From: JAWOJB01 sp046484325
Lineage (GTDB): Bacteria; Actinomycetota; Acidimicrobiia; Spongiisociales; ZC4RG35
Direction: 5' to 3'
DNA length: 64,000 nt
Assembly (NCBI GenBank): GCA_046484325.1
Contig: JAWOJB010000024.1
Location: forward strand, 45,190-109,189
Of the stretch, positions 26,314-35,370 are shown piece by piece (position 1 is the first letter of the stretch; each line of letters opens with the position of its first letter). The position numbers and the translations under genes were made by a program. The notes under the pieces are model-generated. The model did no database searches. It was not told the DNA's origin and saw nothing but the letters and a program-made list of their open reading frames with translations.

Positions 26314-28553
26314 AGGTCGTCACCCTGGAGGGGGCGGGCCCCGGCGCCGGGGGGAAGGCCCGCAACCTCAGGTGGCTGATCGAGCACCGCTATCGGGTAC
26401 CCCCGGGAGTGGTGGTGACCGGGGCCGACCCCGGCGGTGCGGAATCTCTCGGCCGGGAGCTCTCCGGTCACCTCCGCCCCGGCGTCGAGTATGCGGTGCG
26501 CTCCTCGGCCGAGGTCGAGGACTCGGCTTCGTGGTCGTTCGCAGGTCAGTTCGACACACGGCTCGGCGTTGCCGGCCTCGACGAGGTGGTGCGGGCGGTC
26601 GGGGAGGTGGCCGCCTCCGCCCACGAACCCCGGCTCCGCCCGTACCTCGAACGAGCCGGCGTCTCCCCTGGCTCCGTGGAGATGGCCGTCATCGTCCAGG
26701 AGATGGTCGCCGCCGTGGCGGCGGGCGTGGCCTTCAGCCGGAACCCCCTCACCGGGCTGGGGGAGATCGTGATCGAGTCGGTGCCGGGCACGGGGGCGGC
26801 ACTCGTCTCGGGCGAGGCCAGCCCGGAGCGGTGGGTGCGCCGGTGGGGGGACTGGATCGAGCGGCCGGAGGCACCGGCCGCGCCGGAGGGCACGATGGAG
26901 GAGCTGGCCGAGGTGGTCGACCGGATCGGCCGCCAGCGGAGGGAACCGGTCGATGTCGAATGGGCGTGGGACGGCCGCGAGCTTCACCTGCTCCAGGTGC
27001 GACCGTTGACGACCCGCAACCTGGCCGTGTACTCGAACCGGATCTCGAGGGAGTTTCTCCCGGGGATGATCAAGCCGCTCGTGTGGTCGATCAACGTGCC
27101 GGTGGTCAACGGCGCCTGGCTCGAGCTGTTCGAGTCGCTCGTTGGACCCCTCGAACTCCGGCCGGATGACCTCGCCCGCCAGTTCGCCTATCGCGCCTAC
27201 TTCAACATGCAGGCGGTGGGCGACGTGTTCGAGGCCCTCGGCATGCCTCGTGACCTGCTCGAGGTGCTGATGGGGCTGCCCGGTGGGAGCGATCGGCCCG
27301 GCTTTCGTCCGGGTCCGCGTGTGGTGCGTCACCTCCCGCGGATGGCACGGACCGGATGGCGACTGCTCCGCTACGACCGGGAGCTCGACCGGGCCCTCCC
27401 CGAGCTCGAGCAGCGCTTCGCGGCCATCGAGGAGCGCGACCTCTCCGCTCTCTCCAACCGGGAGCTCGTCGGATGCATCCACGAGCTCGAGGACCTGACC
27501 CGCCAGGGCGCCTTCGCCAACATCGTCGCCCCGCTCCTCATGAACGCCTATGGCTCGCGCCTGCGGAGACGGCTCGAGAAGGACGGCATCGATGCCCATG
27601 GCGTGGATCCGGCTGCCGCCGACCCGGCCCTGGAACGGTACGACCCCAACCGGCACCTCGACCGGCTCGCCGCGGCGGTGCCGACGCTCGCCCAGCCGGA
27701 CCGGGACCGGGTGGCGGCAGGCGACCTGTCGGTGCTCCCGGGCGGGGAGGAGTTCCTGGACCGCTTCGGTCACCTGTCCGACTCGGGCAACGACTTCTCG
27801 TCGGTCCCCTGGCGGGAGGAACCGGCCCGCCTCGGACCGGTGGTTCTCGGGCATCGCCCCGCCGCCGGACCGGGTGGGGGGGAGGCGGACGTGCCGAGGT
27901 CGCGCCGGCGGTTGGCCCGGCGCGCCGGGCGGTTTCGGGTCGAGCGAGAGCGGGTGTCGTACCTGTACACACGGGGATACGGGTCCTTCCGGCCGCTCGC
28001 TCTCGAGGCCGGCCGCCGTCTGGTTGGGATGGACCTGCTCGAGTCGGCCGAGGACGTGTTCCATCTGACCCGTTCCGAGCTCGAGGGCCTTCTCTCCGGC
28101 GACCCCATCGACGATCCCGGCGGCGTGGCCCGGGCCCGGCGGGAGGAGATGGCGGCGCTGGCCGCGGTCTCGATGCCCGAGGTGATCTACGGCGAAGATT
28201 TCGAGCCTGCGCCGCCGGCGGATCCCGACCACCGGCTGCGAGGGGTTCCCACGTCCCGGGGGATCCATCGGGCCGTCGCCCGGGTGGTCTCGGGTATCGG
28301 CGAGGTCGCCCGGCTCGCGCCGGGCGACGTGGTGGTCATCCCGTACTCCGACGTCGGATGGACGCCCATCCTGGCGAGGTCGGGTGCCATCGTGGCCGAG
28401 TCGGGGGGGATGCTGTCGCACTCGTCGATCGTGGCGCGGGAGCTCGGCATCCCCTGCGTTGTCTCGGTCGATGGGGCGATGAGGATCCCGGACGGGGCGG
28501 TGGTGAGGGTGGACGGGTACACCGGGGAGGTGCAGTGGGAGAACCCGGTCTGA
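26310..28553 (+). CDS. PEP synthase / rifampin phosphotransferase-like dikinase
   Basis: 747 residues. The N-terminal ATP-grasp domain (to about 240) has GGKARNLRWLI, YAVRSSAEVEDSASWSFAG and VDVEWAWDGRELHLLQVRPL, as in PEP synthase. The last 100 residues are the swivelling phosphohistidine domain with His704 in SGGMLSHSSIVAREL. Between them lie 400 residues unlike PEP synthase, and the C-terminal PEP-binding barrel is missing. This build matches rifampin phosphotransferase and related enzymes that move the ATP beta-phosphate to a small molecule. The substrate is unknown. It is coupled to the ferrochelatase upstream (GTGA) and overlaps the PlsY-like gene by 19 nt. Confidence 0.78.
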   Translation: MKVVTLEGAGPGAGGKARNLRWLIEHRYRVPPGVVVTGADPGGAESLGRELSGHLRPGVEYAVRSSAEVEDSASWSFAGQFDTRLGVAGLDEVVRAVGEVAASAHEPRLRPYLERAGVSPGSVEMAVIVQEMVAAVAAGVAFSRNPLTGLGEIVIESVPGTGAALVSGEASPERWVRRWGDWIERPEAPAAPEGTMEELAEVVDRIGRQRREPVDVEWAWDGRELHLLQVRPLTTRNLAVYSNRISREFLPGMIKPLVWSINVPVVNGAWLELFESLVGPLELRPDDLARQFAYRAYFNMQAVGDVFEALGMPRDLLEVLMGLPGGSDRPGFRPGPRVVRHLPRMARTGWRLLRYDRELDRALPELEQRFAAIEERDLSALSNRELVGCIHELEDLTRQGAFANIVAPLLMNAYGSRLRRRLEKDGIDAHGVDPAAADPALERYDPNRHLDRLAAAVPTLAQPDRDRVAAGDLSVLPGGEEFLDRFGHLSDSGNDFSSVPWREEPARLGPVVLGHRPAAGPGGGEADVPRSRRRLARRAGRFRVERERVSYLYTRGYGSFRPLALEAGRRLVGMDLLESAEDVFHLTRSELEGLLSGDPIDDPGGVARARREEMAALAAVSMPEVIYGEDFEPAPPADPDHRLRGVPTSRGIHRAVARVVSGIGEVARLAPGDVVVIPYSDVGWTPILARSGAIVAESGGMLSHSSIVARELGIPCVVSVDGAMRIPDGAVVRVDGYTGEVQWENPV

Positions 28554-29218
28554 GCCTCTTCCTGGCCGCCGCCACCGGCTATCTGATCGGGTCGATCTCC
28601 TTCGCCCATCTGGTCGGTCGCCGAATCGCACCCGGTGCCGACCTCGGCCGGTCGGCCGTCGTCCTGGACGACGGCTTCGTGATGGAGTACCGGGGCACGA
28701 GCGCGACGTCGGTCCGCCTCGGCGGGCACCGCCGCGCCGGGGCGGCCGTCGGGCTGCTCGACATCGCCAAGGGCGCGATCGCCGCGCTCCTCGCCGCCGG
28801 GTGGTGGCCCGACGTGCACGCGGCCGAGGTGGCCGGGGTGGCGGCGGTGGTGGGCCACGTCTACCCGATCTGGCATCGCTTCCGCGGCGGCCGGGGCGTG
28901 TCGCCCTTCCTGGGTGCCATGGCGGTCGTGGACTGGACGGCCCTGCCCGTCGTCTTCGGCGGCGGCTATGCCCTGGGTCTCGCCCTCGGTGACCTGTTCA
29001 TGGCCTACGGGGGAGGCACCCTGCTGGCGATCCCCTGGTACCTGTGGCGCCACGGCTGGGGACCGGAGACGTGGTTCGCGCTCGCCGGGAACGCGGTGTT
29101 CGTCCTCTCGGCCCTCCCCGAGGCGCGAGCCTGGATCCGCTATCGGAGGAGCCATCCGCGACCCTGGCGGGACCGGGCCCGCCAGATCCTGCGGGGGTTC
29201 CCGGGCCCGGAGCGCTAG
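28535..29218 (+). CDS. PlsY-like membrane acyltransferase, divergent
   Basis: 227 residues with about five membrane segments. PlsY makes lysophosphatidic acid from acyl-phosphate and glycerol 3-phosphate. Family features seen: GYLIGSISFAHLVGRRI at the N-terminus and GHVYPIWHRFRGGRGV (motif GHxxPxxxxFKGGKG). The first catalytic loop, normally SGNxGATN, is changed to RGTSATSVRLGG, and an extra acidic stretch precedes it. The GTG at 28535 inside the dikinase gene is chosen as start (GGGGAGG just upstream). It may be a true PlsY variant or an enzyme with another acceptor. Confidence 0.72.
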   Translation: MGEPGLSLFLAAATGYLIGSISFAHLVGRRIAPGADLGRSAVVLDDGFVMEYRGTSATSVRLGGHRRAGAAVGLLDIAKGAIAALLAAGWWPDVHAAEVAGVAAVVGHVYPIWHRFRGGRGVSPFLGAMAVVDWTALPVVFGGGYALGLALGDLFMAYGGGTLLAIPWYLWRHGWGPETWFALAGNAVFVLSALPEARAWIRYRRSHPRPWRDRARQILRGFPGPER

Positions 29219-29252
29219 CCGCTCGCCACGATCGTGGAGACCTTGCGGGTCG

Positions 29253-30449
29253 TCACTCGGCGGAGCGCACGGCCTCGGAGGGAGGCACTCGCGCCGCCCG
29301 GATCGCCGGGTAGAGGCCGGCAATCGCGCCGATCAGCAGTGCCACGCCCACCGCCGCGATCGGGGCCTCGACCGGGAGGGCGACCGGGAGGTCCCGCAGC
29401 TCGGCGAACCCGACGGTGATCACGGCCCCGAGCAGCGCCCCGGCCAGGCCTCCGAAGCCGGCCAGGACGACCGCCTCGAGCAGGAACTGACGGAGGATGT
29501 GGCTCCGGGTGGCGCCCAGGGCCCGCCGGACCCCGATCTCCATGCGCCGCTCGAGGACCGACATCACCATGATGTTGGCGATCGCCACACCGCCGACGAG
29601 CAGTGCCACCGACCCGAGGCCGATGAGGAGCTGGGTGAGGGCGGCGTCGGCCGCCTCGCGGGCTGCCAGGGCATCGGAGGGCCGGGTGACGTCCACCCGG
29701 TCGGGGTTCTCGGGATTGACCGTCTGCGGGAGGACCCGGACGACGTCGTCCGAGGCTTGGGGGACGACCCGGAGGAACAGCGATGTGGGGGCCGGCTCCT
29801 GGCCGAGGATCCGGTCGGCGGCCGCCTCGCCGACGAGCACCGAGCGCTCGAGGTCCGGGAAGAGCACGAGGTCGTCGAGGATGCCCACGACCGTGAACCA
29901 CCGGTCTCCGATGTACACCAGTCGCTCGTGGCGCAGGTCGGCCACCCCGAGCCGTGAGGCCGCCACGGACCCCAGCACCGCCACCGGGAGCCCTTCGTCG
30001 CCCGGGCCCAGGAAGCGTCCCTGGGAGACCCCGCCGCCGAGGACATCGAGCAGGTCGGGGGCGACGGCCACCACCCCCAGGCCCCCCGTCTCCAGCTCGG
30101 GGATGAGGTCGGTGCGCCGGACGGTGGCGTCGAGCTGCCGGATGATCGCGATCTGCTCCACCGGACCGATGCGGGCGGCCATCGACGGGGCGTCCTCGGG
30201 CAGCTCGGAGGGGCCACCCAGCACCCCCTGGCCCGGTGTGACCCGGAGCAGGTTGGTGCCCAGGCGGTCGAGGGTCGCCAGCAGGTCGGCGCGACCCGAT
30301 GCCGAGATTCCGACGACGGCGACCACGGCGGCGATGCCGATGGCGATGCCGAGCGCGGTGAGCGCCGACCGGCCCGCCCGGGACCCGAGCCCGAGCACCG
30401 CCAGGCGGAAGGTGTCAGCCAGCCGGAGACGCGACCGCAGCGCGCTCAC
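29253..30449 (-). CDS. MacB/FtsX-type ABC transporter permease
   Basis: 398 residues. One membrane segment near residues 28-50 ([20 protein letters not shown]), a large extracytoplasmic MacB-PCD-type domain (50-270), then three segments with the FtsX motif [20 protein letters not shown]. This topology is typical of mechanotransmission ABC systems that drive periplasmic proteins or export peptides, lipoproteins or drugs. The GTG start overlaps the ATPase stop (GTGA). Last gene of a four-gene operon. Confidence 0.9.
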   Translation of the reverse strand: MSALRSRLRLADTFRLAVLGLGSRAGRSALTALGIAIGIAAVVAVVGISASGRADLLATLDRLGTNLLRVTPGQGVLGGPSELPEDAPSMAARIGPVEQIAIIRQLDATVRRTDLIPELETGGLGVVAVAPDLLDVLGGGVSQGRFLGPGDEGLPVAVLGSVAASRLGVADLRHERLVYIGDRWFTVVGILDDLVLFPDLERSVLVGEAAADRILGQEPAPTSLFLRVVPQASDDVVRVLPQTVNPENPDRVDVTRPSDALAAREAADAALTQLLIGLGSVALLVGGVAIANIMVMSVLERRMEIGVRRALGATRSHILRQFLLEAVVLAGFGGLAGALLGAVITVGFAELRDLPVALPVEAPIAAVGVALLIGAIAGLYPAIRAARVPPSEAVRSAE

Positions 30450-31111
30450 GCCACCACCCTCCCGTCGAGGAGGGAGACCCGCCGCGGGAAGCGGGCCGCC
30501 AGGTCACGGTCGTGGGTGATCACCACGATCGTGGACCCGCTCCGGTTGAGCTCGAGGAAGAGCTCGACGATCCCCTCGGAGGTGACCGAGTCGAGGTTGC
30601 CGGTGGGCTCGTCTGCGAACAAAACCGCCGGGTCCCCGACGAGAGCGCGGGCGATGGCGACGCGCTGCCGCTCGCCCCCGGACAGCCGGGCCGGGATGTG
30701 GTCGACCCGATGGCCGAGGCCCACCCGCTCGAGGGCGGCGAGGGCACGGTTCCGCCGCTCGGCGGCGGGGACCCCTCGGTACAGGAGCCCCTGGGCGACG
30801 TTGTCGACGGCCGAGACCCCGTTGATGAGGAAGAACTCCTGGAACACGAAGCCGAGCCGGTGGGCGCGGACCGCCGACACCCGGCGGTCCGGCAGGCGGG
30901 AGACAGGCTCGCCCCCGACGTAGACCTCCCCGTTCGTGGGTCGGTCGAGCAGGCCCATGATGTGGAGGAGGGTGCTCTTGCCAGACCCGGAGGGGCCCAC
31001 CACCGCCAGGAGCTCGCCGGGATCGACGGCGAGATCGATGCCGCGCACGGCCTCGACCGGGGGAGGGCCCGGGTAGGTCTTGGCGACGCCCTCGAGCCGG
31101 AGGACCGGCAT
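30446..31111 (-). CDS. ABC transporter ATPase, MacB/LolD type
   Basis: 221 residues. Walker [11 protein letters not shown]-loop FVFQEFFLI, signature [15 protein letters not shown], Walker [15 protein letters not shown] with the TGNLD typical of the LolD/MacB group, and the switch His in VVITHDRD. It powers the permease encoded directly downstream. The ATG overlaps the adaptor stop by one base. Confidence 0.95.
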   Translation of the reverse strand: MPVLRLEGVAKTYPGPPPVEAVRGIDLAVDPGELLAVVGPSGSGKSTLLHIMGLLDRPTNGEVYVGGEPVSRLPDRRVSAVRAHRLGFVFQEFFLINGVSAVDNVAQGLLYRGVPAAERRNRALAALERVGLGHRVDHIPARLSGGERQRVAIARALVGDPAVLFADEPTGNLDSVTSEGIVELFLELNRSGSTIVVITHDRDLAARFPRRVSLLDGRVVA

Positions 31112-32157
31112 CACGCCGGTACCACCACCTCGTCCCCCTCGGCGAGTGCGCCGGCCACCTCGACGAGGCCTCCGGCGAAGTCGCCGGTCTCCACGCCCAC
31201 GAGCTCGGTGCTCCCATCCGCCCGTACGACCTCGACCGCGTAGCCGCCGTCGGACAGGGCGACGAGCGCCCGCACCGGCACGGCCAGCACCCCGGCTGCC
31301 CGATCGCTCTCGACCTCGACGTCGACCGGCGCAGCCTCGAGGTCGATCCCGGTCGCGCCGAGCGCGACCCGGACCTCGATGACCTCCGGAGCCCCGGGTT
31401 CCGGGCCGGAGGGACGCACCACCCGGCCGATCGAGGCCACCCGACCAGGGACCTCCCGGCCGTCGGGCAGGGTGATGACGACCGGGTCGCCGAGCCCGAC
31501 GAGATCGAGATCGGCGGGATCGAGGTCGATCACGACCTCCTGGTCGAACGACGACACCTCGAGGAGCGGGGTCCCGGGTGCCACCGACCGGCCCACGTCG
31601 ACCAGCCCCGACCCGGTGCGGACGGCCCCGGGGAGGAATACCACCCGCCCGAGCTCGAGAAACTCGCCCTCGGTCAGGCCGAGATCCTCGCGCCACGCCT
31701 CTACGGCGTCCCGAGTGGCGGTGCCGTACTCGTCGTCGGGCTCGGCGTCGAGATAACCGAGGGCCACGAGGTTTTCCTCCAGCTGGAGGACGTCGGGGCC
31801 GTCGTCCATGTCGGGCTGGAAGGGTCGCCAGGCCGGGCGTTCGCCGTAGAGCAGGACGACAGGCGCACCGTCGATCTCGCAGATCTCCGAGCCACGCTCG
31901 AGCCGGGAGGCCTCGTCGGGAAGCCCGGTGAGGGTGCCGCCGAGGGCGGTGGCCACGGTGCGGGGGTCGGAGAAGCGGAGGCTGCCGCGCAGCTGCTTGG
32001 TCTGCACCAGATCGGTCCGGACCACGAGGGCGGTGGCCGTGGTGATGGTGGTGTCGGGCTCGGTGGGTTCCACCGACGAGCGCCCGAGCGACCAGGCCAC
32101 CACCGCCGCCCCCGCCACGACGGCGAGGATGGTGAGCACCGTCAGCGCCCGGCGCAC
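31111..32157 (-). CDS. Periplasmic-adaptor-like protein with peptidoglycan-binding domain
   Basis: 348 residues, GTG start. A single N-terminal membrane anchor (about 5-24) and a Thr-rich linker precede a MacA/HlyD-like beta domain. This is interrupted by a PG_binding_1 domain ([18 protein letters not shown]). A membrane-proximal beta barrel with [20 protein letters not shown] and [15 protein letters not shown] ends the protein. Such adaptors in Gram-positive bacteria link the ABC pump to the wall layer. It lies 1 nt after the lipoprotein gene and overlaps the ATPase gene by 1 nt. Confidence 0.85.
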   Translation of the reverse strand: MRRALTVLTILAVVAGAAVVAWSLGRSSVEPTEPDTTITTATALVVRTDLVQTKQLRGSLRFSDPRTVATALGGTLTGLPDEASRLERGSEICEIDGAPVVLLYGERPAWRPFQPDMDDGPDVLQLEENLVALGYLDAEPDDEYGTATRDAVEAWREDLGLTEGEFLELGRVVFLPGAVRTGSGLVDVGRSVAPGTPLLEVSSFDQEVVIDLDPADLDLVGLGDPVVITLPDGREVPGRVASIGRVVRPSGPEPGAPEVIEVRVALGATGIDLEAAPVDVEVESDRAAGVLAVPVRALVALSDGGYAVEVVRADGSTELVGVETGDFAGGLVEVAGALAEGDEVVVPA

Positions 32158-32158
32158 G

Positions 32159-32734
32159 TCAATCCCCGAATGCCCGGAAGCTGAGGTTCGCCTGGCAAAC
32201 CTGGAGGGCGGGCTCGAAGGCGGGGTCGTCGAGCGGCAACTCGGCGAGGGGGAAGGGGCTGCCCACCCCGGTGAAGCCGGGGGTCGGATCCGGGAATCTG
32301 CTCACGCCCTCGTCGCGCATGCACGCGGCGAACGCCTGGAGCTGATCCTGGATGACCGCCTGGAGCTCGGGGTCGGCCGAGAGGTCGAGCGCCCCGGCCT
32401 CGGTGAGGATCGGGGAGCACACCGCGAGGGCGTCCTGGAACTCGGGCGAGGCCGGGTCGAGCTCGCCGGTCAGGTCGCCCAGCAGCGGGCGGCCGTCGGG
32501 CCCGATGGCGATGTCGGGGATCTCGATGCCCTGCTCCCGCATACACGCGGTGAAGCGCAGTGCCGTCTCCTCGAGCGAGGCGGGCACGGTGGTGGTGGTC
32601 TCGACGACGGTGGTCGAGGTGGTCGAGGCGAGGTCGTCGGAGCCGGGGATGCCGGTCTCGGGCTCGGACCCACCGGAGCAGGCCGACAGCACGAGGGCGA
32701 GCACCACGGATCCGGCGAGCAGAGGGGTTCGCAT
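32159..32734 (-). CDS. Lipoprotein with paired FxxCMRxxG repeats
   Basis: 191 residues. Signal peptide with lipobox VLSAC (Cys19), a Ser/Thr linker (TTSTTVVETTTT), then a domain with two similar segments, FTACMREQG and FAACMRDEG, and further single cysteines (AVCSPI, QVCQANL) that could form disulfides. Proteins of this kind often lead MacB-type operons in actinobacteria, but their function is not known to me. It is the first gene of the operon. TAGCCT lies 7 nt before the ATG. Confidence 0.82.
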   Translation of the reverse strand: MRTPLLAGSVVLALVLSACSGGSEPETGIPGSDDLASTTSTTVVETTTTVPASLEETALRFTACMREQGIEIPDIAIGPDGRPLLGDLTGELDPASPEFQDALAVCSPILTEAGALDLSADPELQAVIQDQLQAFAACMRDEGVSRFPDPTPGFTGVGSPFPLAELPLDDPAFEPALQVCQANLSFRAFGD

Positions 32735-32741
32735 GGGGCCG

Positions 32742-32747
32742 AGGCTA
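32742..32747 (-). promoter_or_regulatory. Predicted -10 hexamer TAGCCT for the ABC exporter operon
   Basis: On the minus strand TAGCCT lies 7 nt before the ATG at 32734; no Shine-Dalgarno. Confidence 0.5.
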
Positions 32748-32770
32748 CCGGTACCCGGGTAAATGCCCGT

Positions 32771-34984
32771 TCAAGAGCCTGTGGCGTCCTCCGGGAAGCC
32801 GTCGCGGAGCATCATGGCGACGTCCCGGACCACCACGTCGTCGCGGCCGAGCTCCTTGACCCCGTCGTCGATCATCACGTAGCAGTAGGGGCACGAGACG
32901 GCGATCTCGTCGGCGCCGGTGGCCAGTGCCTCCTGGGCCCGCTCGATGTTCACCTTCTTTCCGGTGTGCTCCTCCATCCAGAACCGGGACCCGCCGGCCC
33001 CGCAGCAGAGGCCGCGGGTGCCGTGCCGGGGCATCTCGACCATCTCGACGTTGCCCGTGGCCGCGACCACCTCTCGCGGCGCCAGGTAGATGTCGTTGTG
33101 GCGGCCCAGGTAGCACGGGTCGTGGTAGGTGACCGTGCGACGTGGCGACGACCCGTTCGAGGCGGACCGTAGGCGGTCCTGGCGCAGCAGCTCGGCGAGC
33201 AGCTCGGTGTGGTGGACGACCTCGTAGTCGCCGCCCATCTGCGGGTACTCGTTGGCCAGGGTGTTGAAGCAGTGGGGACACTGGGTGATGACCTTCTTCA
33301 CGCCCAGCTCATCGAAGGTCGCGATGTTCTGGAGGGCGAGCTGCTGCCAGACGTACTCGTTGCCGGCCCGCCGGGCCGGGTCGCCGTTGCAGCTCTCCCG
33401 GGGCCCCAGGATGGCGAAGTCGATGCCGGCCTCGTGGAGGAGCTTGGCGAGGGCGATCGTCACCGCCTGGTTGCGGTCGTCGAAGCTCCCGGCGCAGCCC
33501 ACGTACCAGAGGTACTCGGCCGAGTCGACGCCGGGGTCGCCGAGGATCCTCACCTCGAAGTCGAGCTTCTTCGTCCAGTCGGCCCGGCTCTGCTGTGAGA
33601 GGCCCCACGGGTTGCCCTGGTTCTCCATGGCGACGAAGGCCTTGCCGAGCTCGGGCGGGAAGTCCGACTCCATCAGGGTCAGGTACCTCCGCATGTCGAG
33701 GATCTTGTCGAGGATCTCGATGTTCACCGGGCAGATGTCGTCGCAGGCCTTGCACGAGGTGCACGACCAGACCTCCTCGGACTGGATCCGCTCGAAGAGG
33801 CGGTCCGACTCGATGACGATGCCCTCGGCCAGCGACACCTGGGCCGACACGGCGGGGACGCCGCTGGCGGCCATCACCTCGCCGGTCTTCAGCACGATCT
33901 CGCGGGGGTCGAGCGGCTTGCCGGTGAGGTTGGCCGGGCACACCGAGGTGCAGCGGCCACAGATTGTGCAGGCGTCGGTGTCGAACAGCTGCTTCCAGGT
34001 GAGGTCGGAGATCACCGAGGCCCCGATGGTCTCGATGTCCTCGACCTCCATCAGGTTGGGCATCTCGCGCATGGCCCCCTTGGGGCGCTCGTTCGGCGAG
34101 AGGAACATGTTGGCGGGCGAGGTGAACATGTGCCTGAGCTTGGTGGTGGGAAGCATGACGAGGAACGCCAGGAAGGCGCCGGCATGGACGACCCAGGACA
34201 CCTGGTGGACCGTCGACGCCGCCGCGTCCGGGACCAGGAACGACATCGGATAGCCGACGAACGACCAGACCTCGAAGTCCGGACGCCCCATCCACGCGAT
34301 GCGGGCGGCCTCGGTGGTGAAACCCGTCACGCCGACCAAGGCGAGCATTCCGAGGATCCAGGCATCCTCGGGCTTCGTCTTGGATCGCAGCCGCCACGGA
34401 CGCTGGAGATACCGGCGGGCGAACGCCCAGCCGAGGCCGGCCAGGAACACCAGCCCGGCGAGATCGAGGACGAGCGAGTACCCGAGGTAGACGTTCCCTT
34501 GCAGGAACTTGAGCGAGGTGGGGGCGAGGTTGTCGATCTCGAGCGTCACCGTGCCGATGAAGAGCACGATGAACCCGTAGTAGACCATGGCGTGCATCAG
34601 CCCGGCCTGGCGATCGCGCATCAAGGTCTTCATGCGCAGGCCGCGGTCGAGCTGTCGGAGCCGCTCGCCCCAGCTCCCCGTGCGGCGATCGGAGCCGCCG
34701 CGCTGCCAGTTCCTGGCACGCAGGGCGAAGAGGTAGAAGGCGACGGCGAGGAAGGCTGCGCTGGCGACGTAGAACGCGGCCTTGATCGGCTCGGTGATGT
34801 TGCCGAAGACTTCGCGACCGATCTCGGGGACGAAGGGGCCCGACAGCCCCCCCAGCCACCAGAGGGCCAGCGTCCCTCCGGCCGACAGCACCGCCAGAAC
34901 CATGAGGACCTGCGATGCGGTGATGCGACGCCGAGGGGAGGGGGACGAGTCGGTCCCGGTCGAGTGCTCGGTGGTGGTCGCCAT
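32771..34984 (-). CDS. Membrane Fe-S oxidoreductase, EtfD/FadF-like
   Basis: 737 residues. The N-terminal 270 residues contain five or six membrane segments of the nitrate-reductase gamma (cytochrome b) type. Then comes a 4Fe-4S ferredoxin domain with CTICGRCTSVCPANL and CTSCKACDDICPVNI. The C-terminus holds two CCG domains of the heterodisulfide reductase type (HDPCYLGRHND, LCCGAGGSRFW). The layout matches mycobacterial Rv0338c, named EtfD, which passes electrons from ETF (fatty acid oxidation) to the quinone pool. ETF genes are not in the window. The start at 34984 is preferred because TAGCCT lies 10 nt before it; the ATG at 35014 would precede that promoter. Confidence 0.87.
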   Translation of the reverse strand: MATTTEHSTGTDSSPSPRRRITASQVLMVLAVLSAGGTLALWWLGGLSGPFVPEIGREVFGNITEPIKAAFYVASAAFLAVAFYLFALRARNWQRGGSDRRTGSWGERLRQLDRGLRMKTLMRDRQAGLMHAMVYYGFIVLFIGTVTLEIDNLAPTSLKFLQGNVYLGYSLVLDLAGLVFLAGLGWAFARRYLQRPWRLRSKTKPEDAWILGMLALVGVTGFTTEAARIAWMGRPDFEVWSFVGYPMSFLVPDAAASTVHQVSWVVHAGAFLAFLVMLPTTKLRHMFTSPANMFLSPNERPKGAMREMPNLMEVEDIETIGASVISDLTWKQLFDTDACTICGRCTSVCPANLTGKPLDPREIVLKTGEVMAASGVPAVSAQVSLAEGIVIESDRLFERIQSEEVWSCTSCKACDDICPVNIEILDKILDMRRYLTLMESDFPPELGKAFVAMENQGNPWGLSQQSRADWTKKLDFEVRILGDPGVDSAEYLWYVGCAGSFDDRNQAVTIALAKLLHEAGIDFAILGPRESCNGDPARRAGNEYVWQQLALQNIATFDELGVKKVITQCPHCFNTLANEYPQMGGDYEVVHHTELLAELLRQDRLRSASNGSSPRRTVTYHDPCYLGRHNDIYLAPREVVAATGNVEMVEMPRHGTRGLCCGAGGSRFWMEEHTGKKVNIERAQEALATGADEIAVSCPYCYVMIDDGVKELGRDDVVVRDVAMMLRDGFPEDATGS

Positions 34985-34994
34985 GGTGGGGGTC

Positions 34995-35000
34995 AGGCTA
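34995..35000 (-). promoter_or_regulatory. Predicted -10 hexamer TAGCCT for the EtfD-like gene
   Basis: On the minus strand TAGCCT ends 10 nt before the ATG at 34984. It would exclude the upstream ATG at 35014 as start. Confidence 0.4.
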
Positions 35001-35030
35001 GATCCTCCCACCATGGCGACGGAATCTCAC

Positions 35031-35309
35031 TCAGGCGGATGACGCTCCGCCCGCCGACCTCACATAGAGCAGCACGCCGACCGCCGCCAGCGCGACCTGG
35101 ATGGCCAGCTTTGTCCAGTCGATGCCCGCCGTGTCGCCCACGCCGAGCGCCTGGGCGATGAACCCACCGACGAGGGCGGCAGCCGCACCGATGAGGATCG
35201 TGATGCCCAGCGACACGTTCTGCTTTCCTGGGACCACCAGGCGCCCCAGCGGGCCGATGATGACCCCGACGATCAGCGCGCCGATGATCGTTACGACGAC
35301 GGCTCCCAT
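35031..35309 (-). CDS. GlsB/YeaQ/YmgE family stress membrane protein
   Basis: 92 residues, three hydrophobic segments. The glycine-rich pattern IGPLGRLVVPGKQNVSLGIT and ILIGAAAALVGGFIA is that of the transglycosylase-associated (GlsB/YeaQ) family, small membrane proteins linked to envelope stress. The name is historical and no enzyme activity is implied. AAGGAG lies 6 nt before the ATG. It sits next to pspA, another envelope stress gene. Confidence 0.9.
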   Translation of the reverse strand: MGAVVVTIIGALIVGVIIGPLGRLVVPGKQNVSLGITILIGAAAALVGGFIAQALGVGDTAGIDWTKLAIQVALAAVGVLLYVRSAGGASSA

Positions 35310-35370
35310 GTCTGTCTCCTTCTCGAGATCGGTGACACCTATCCGAGGACTCGGGTCGCGTGGGGCTCGA

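Noticed and set aside
34985..35014. Upstream ATG at 35014 as the start of the EtfD-like gene
   Set aside because: The likely -10 hexamer (35000-34995) lies between the two ATGs, and neither has a Shine-Dalgarno; the downstream start fits better.
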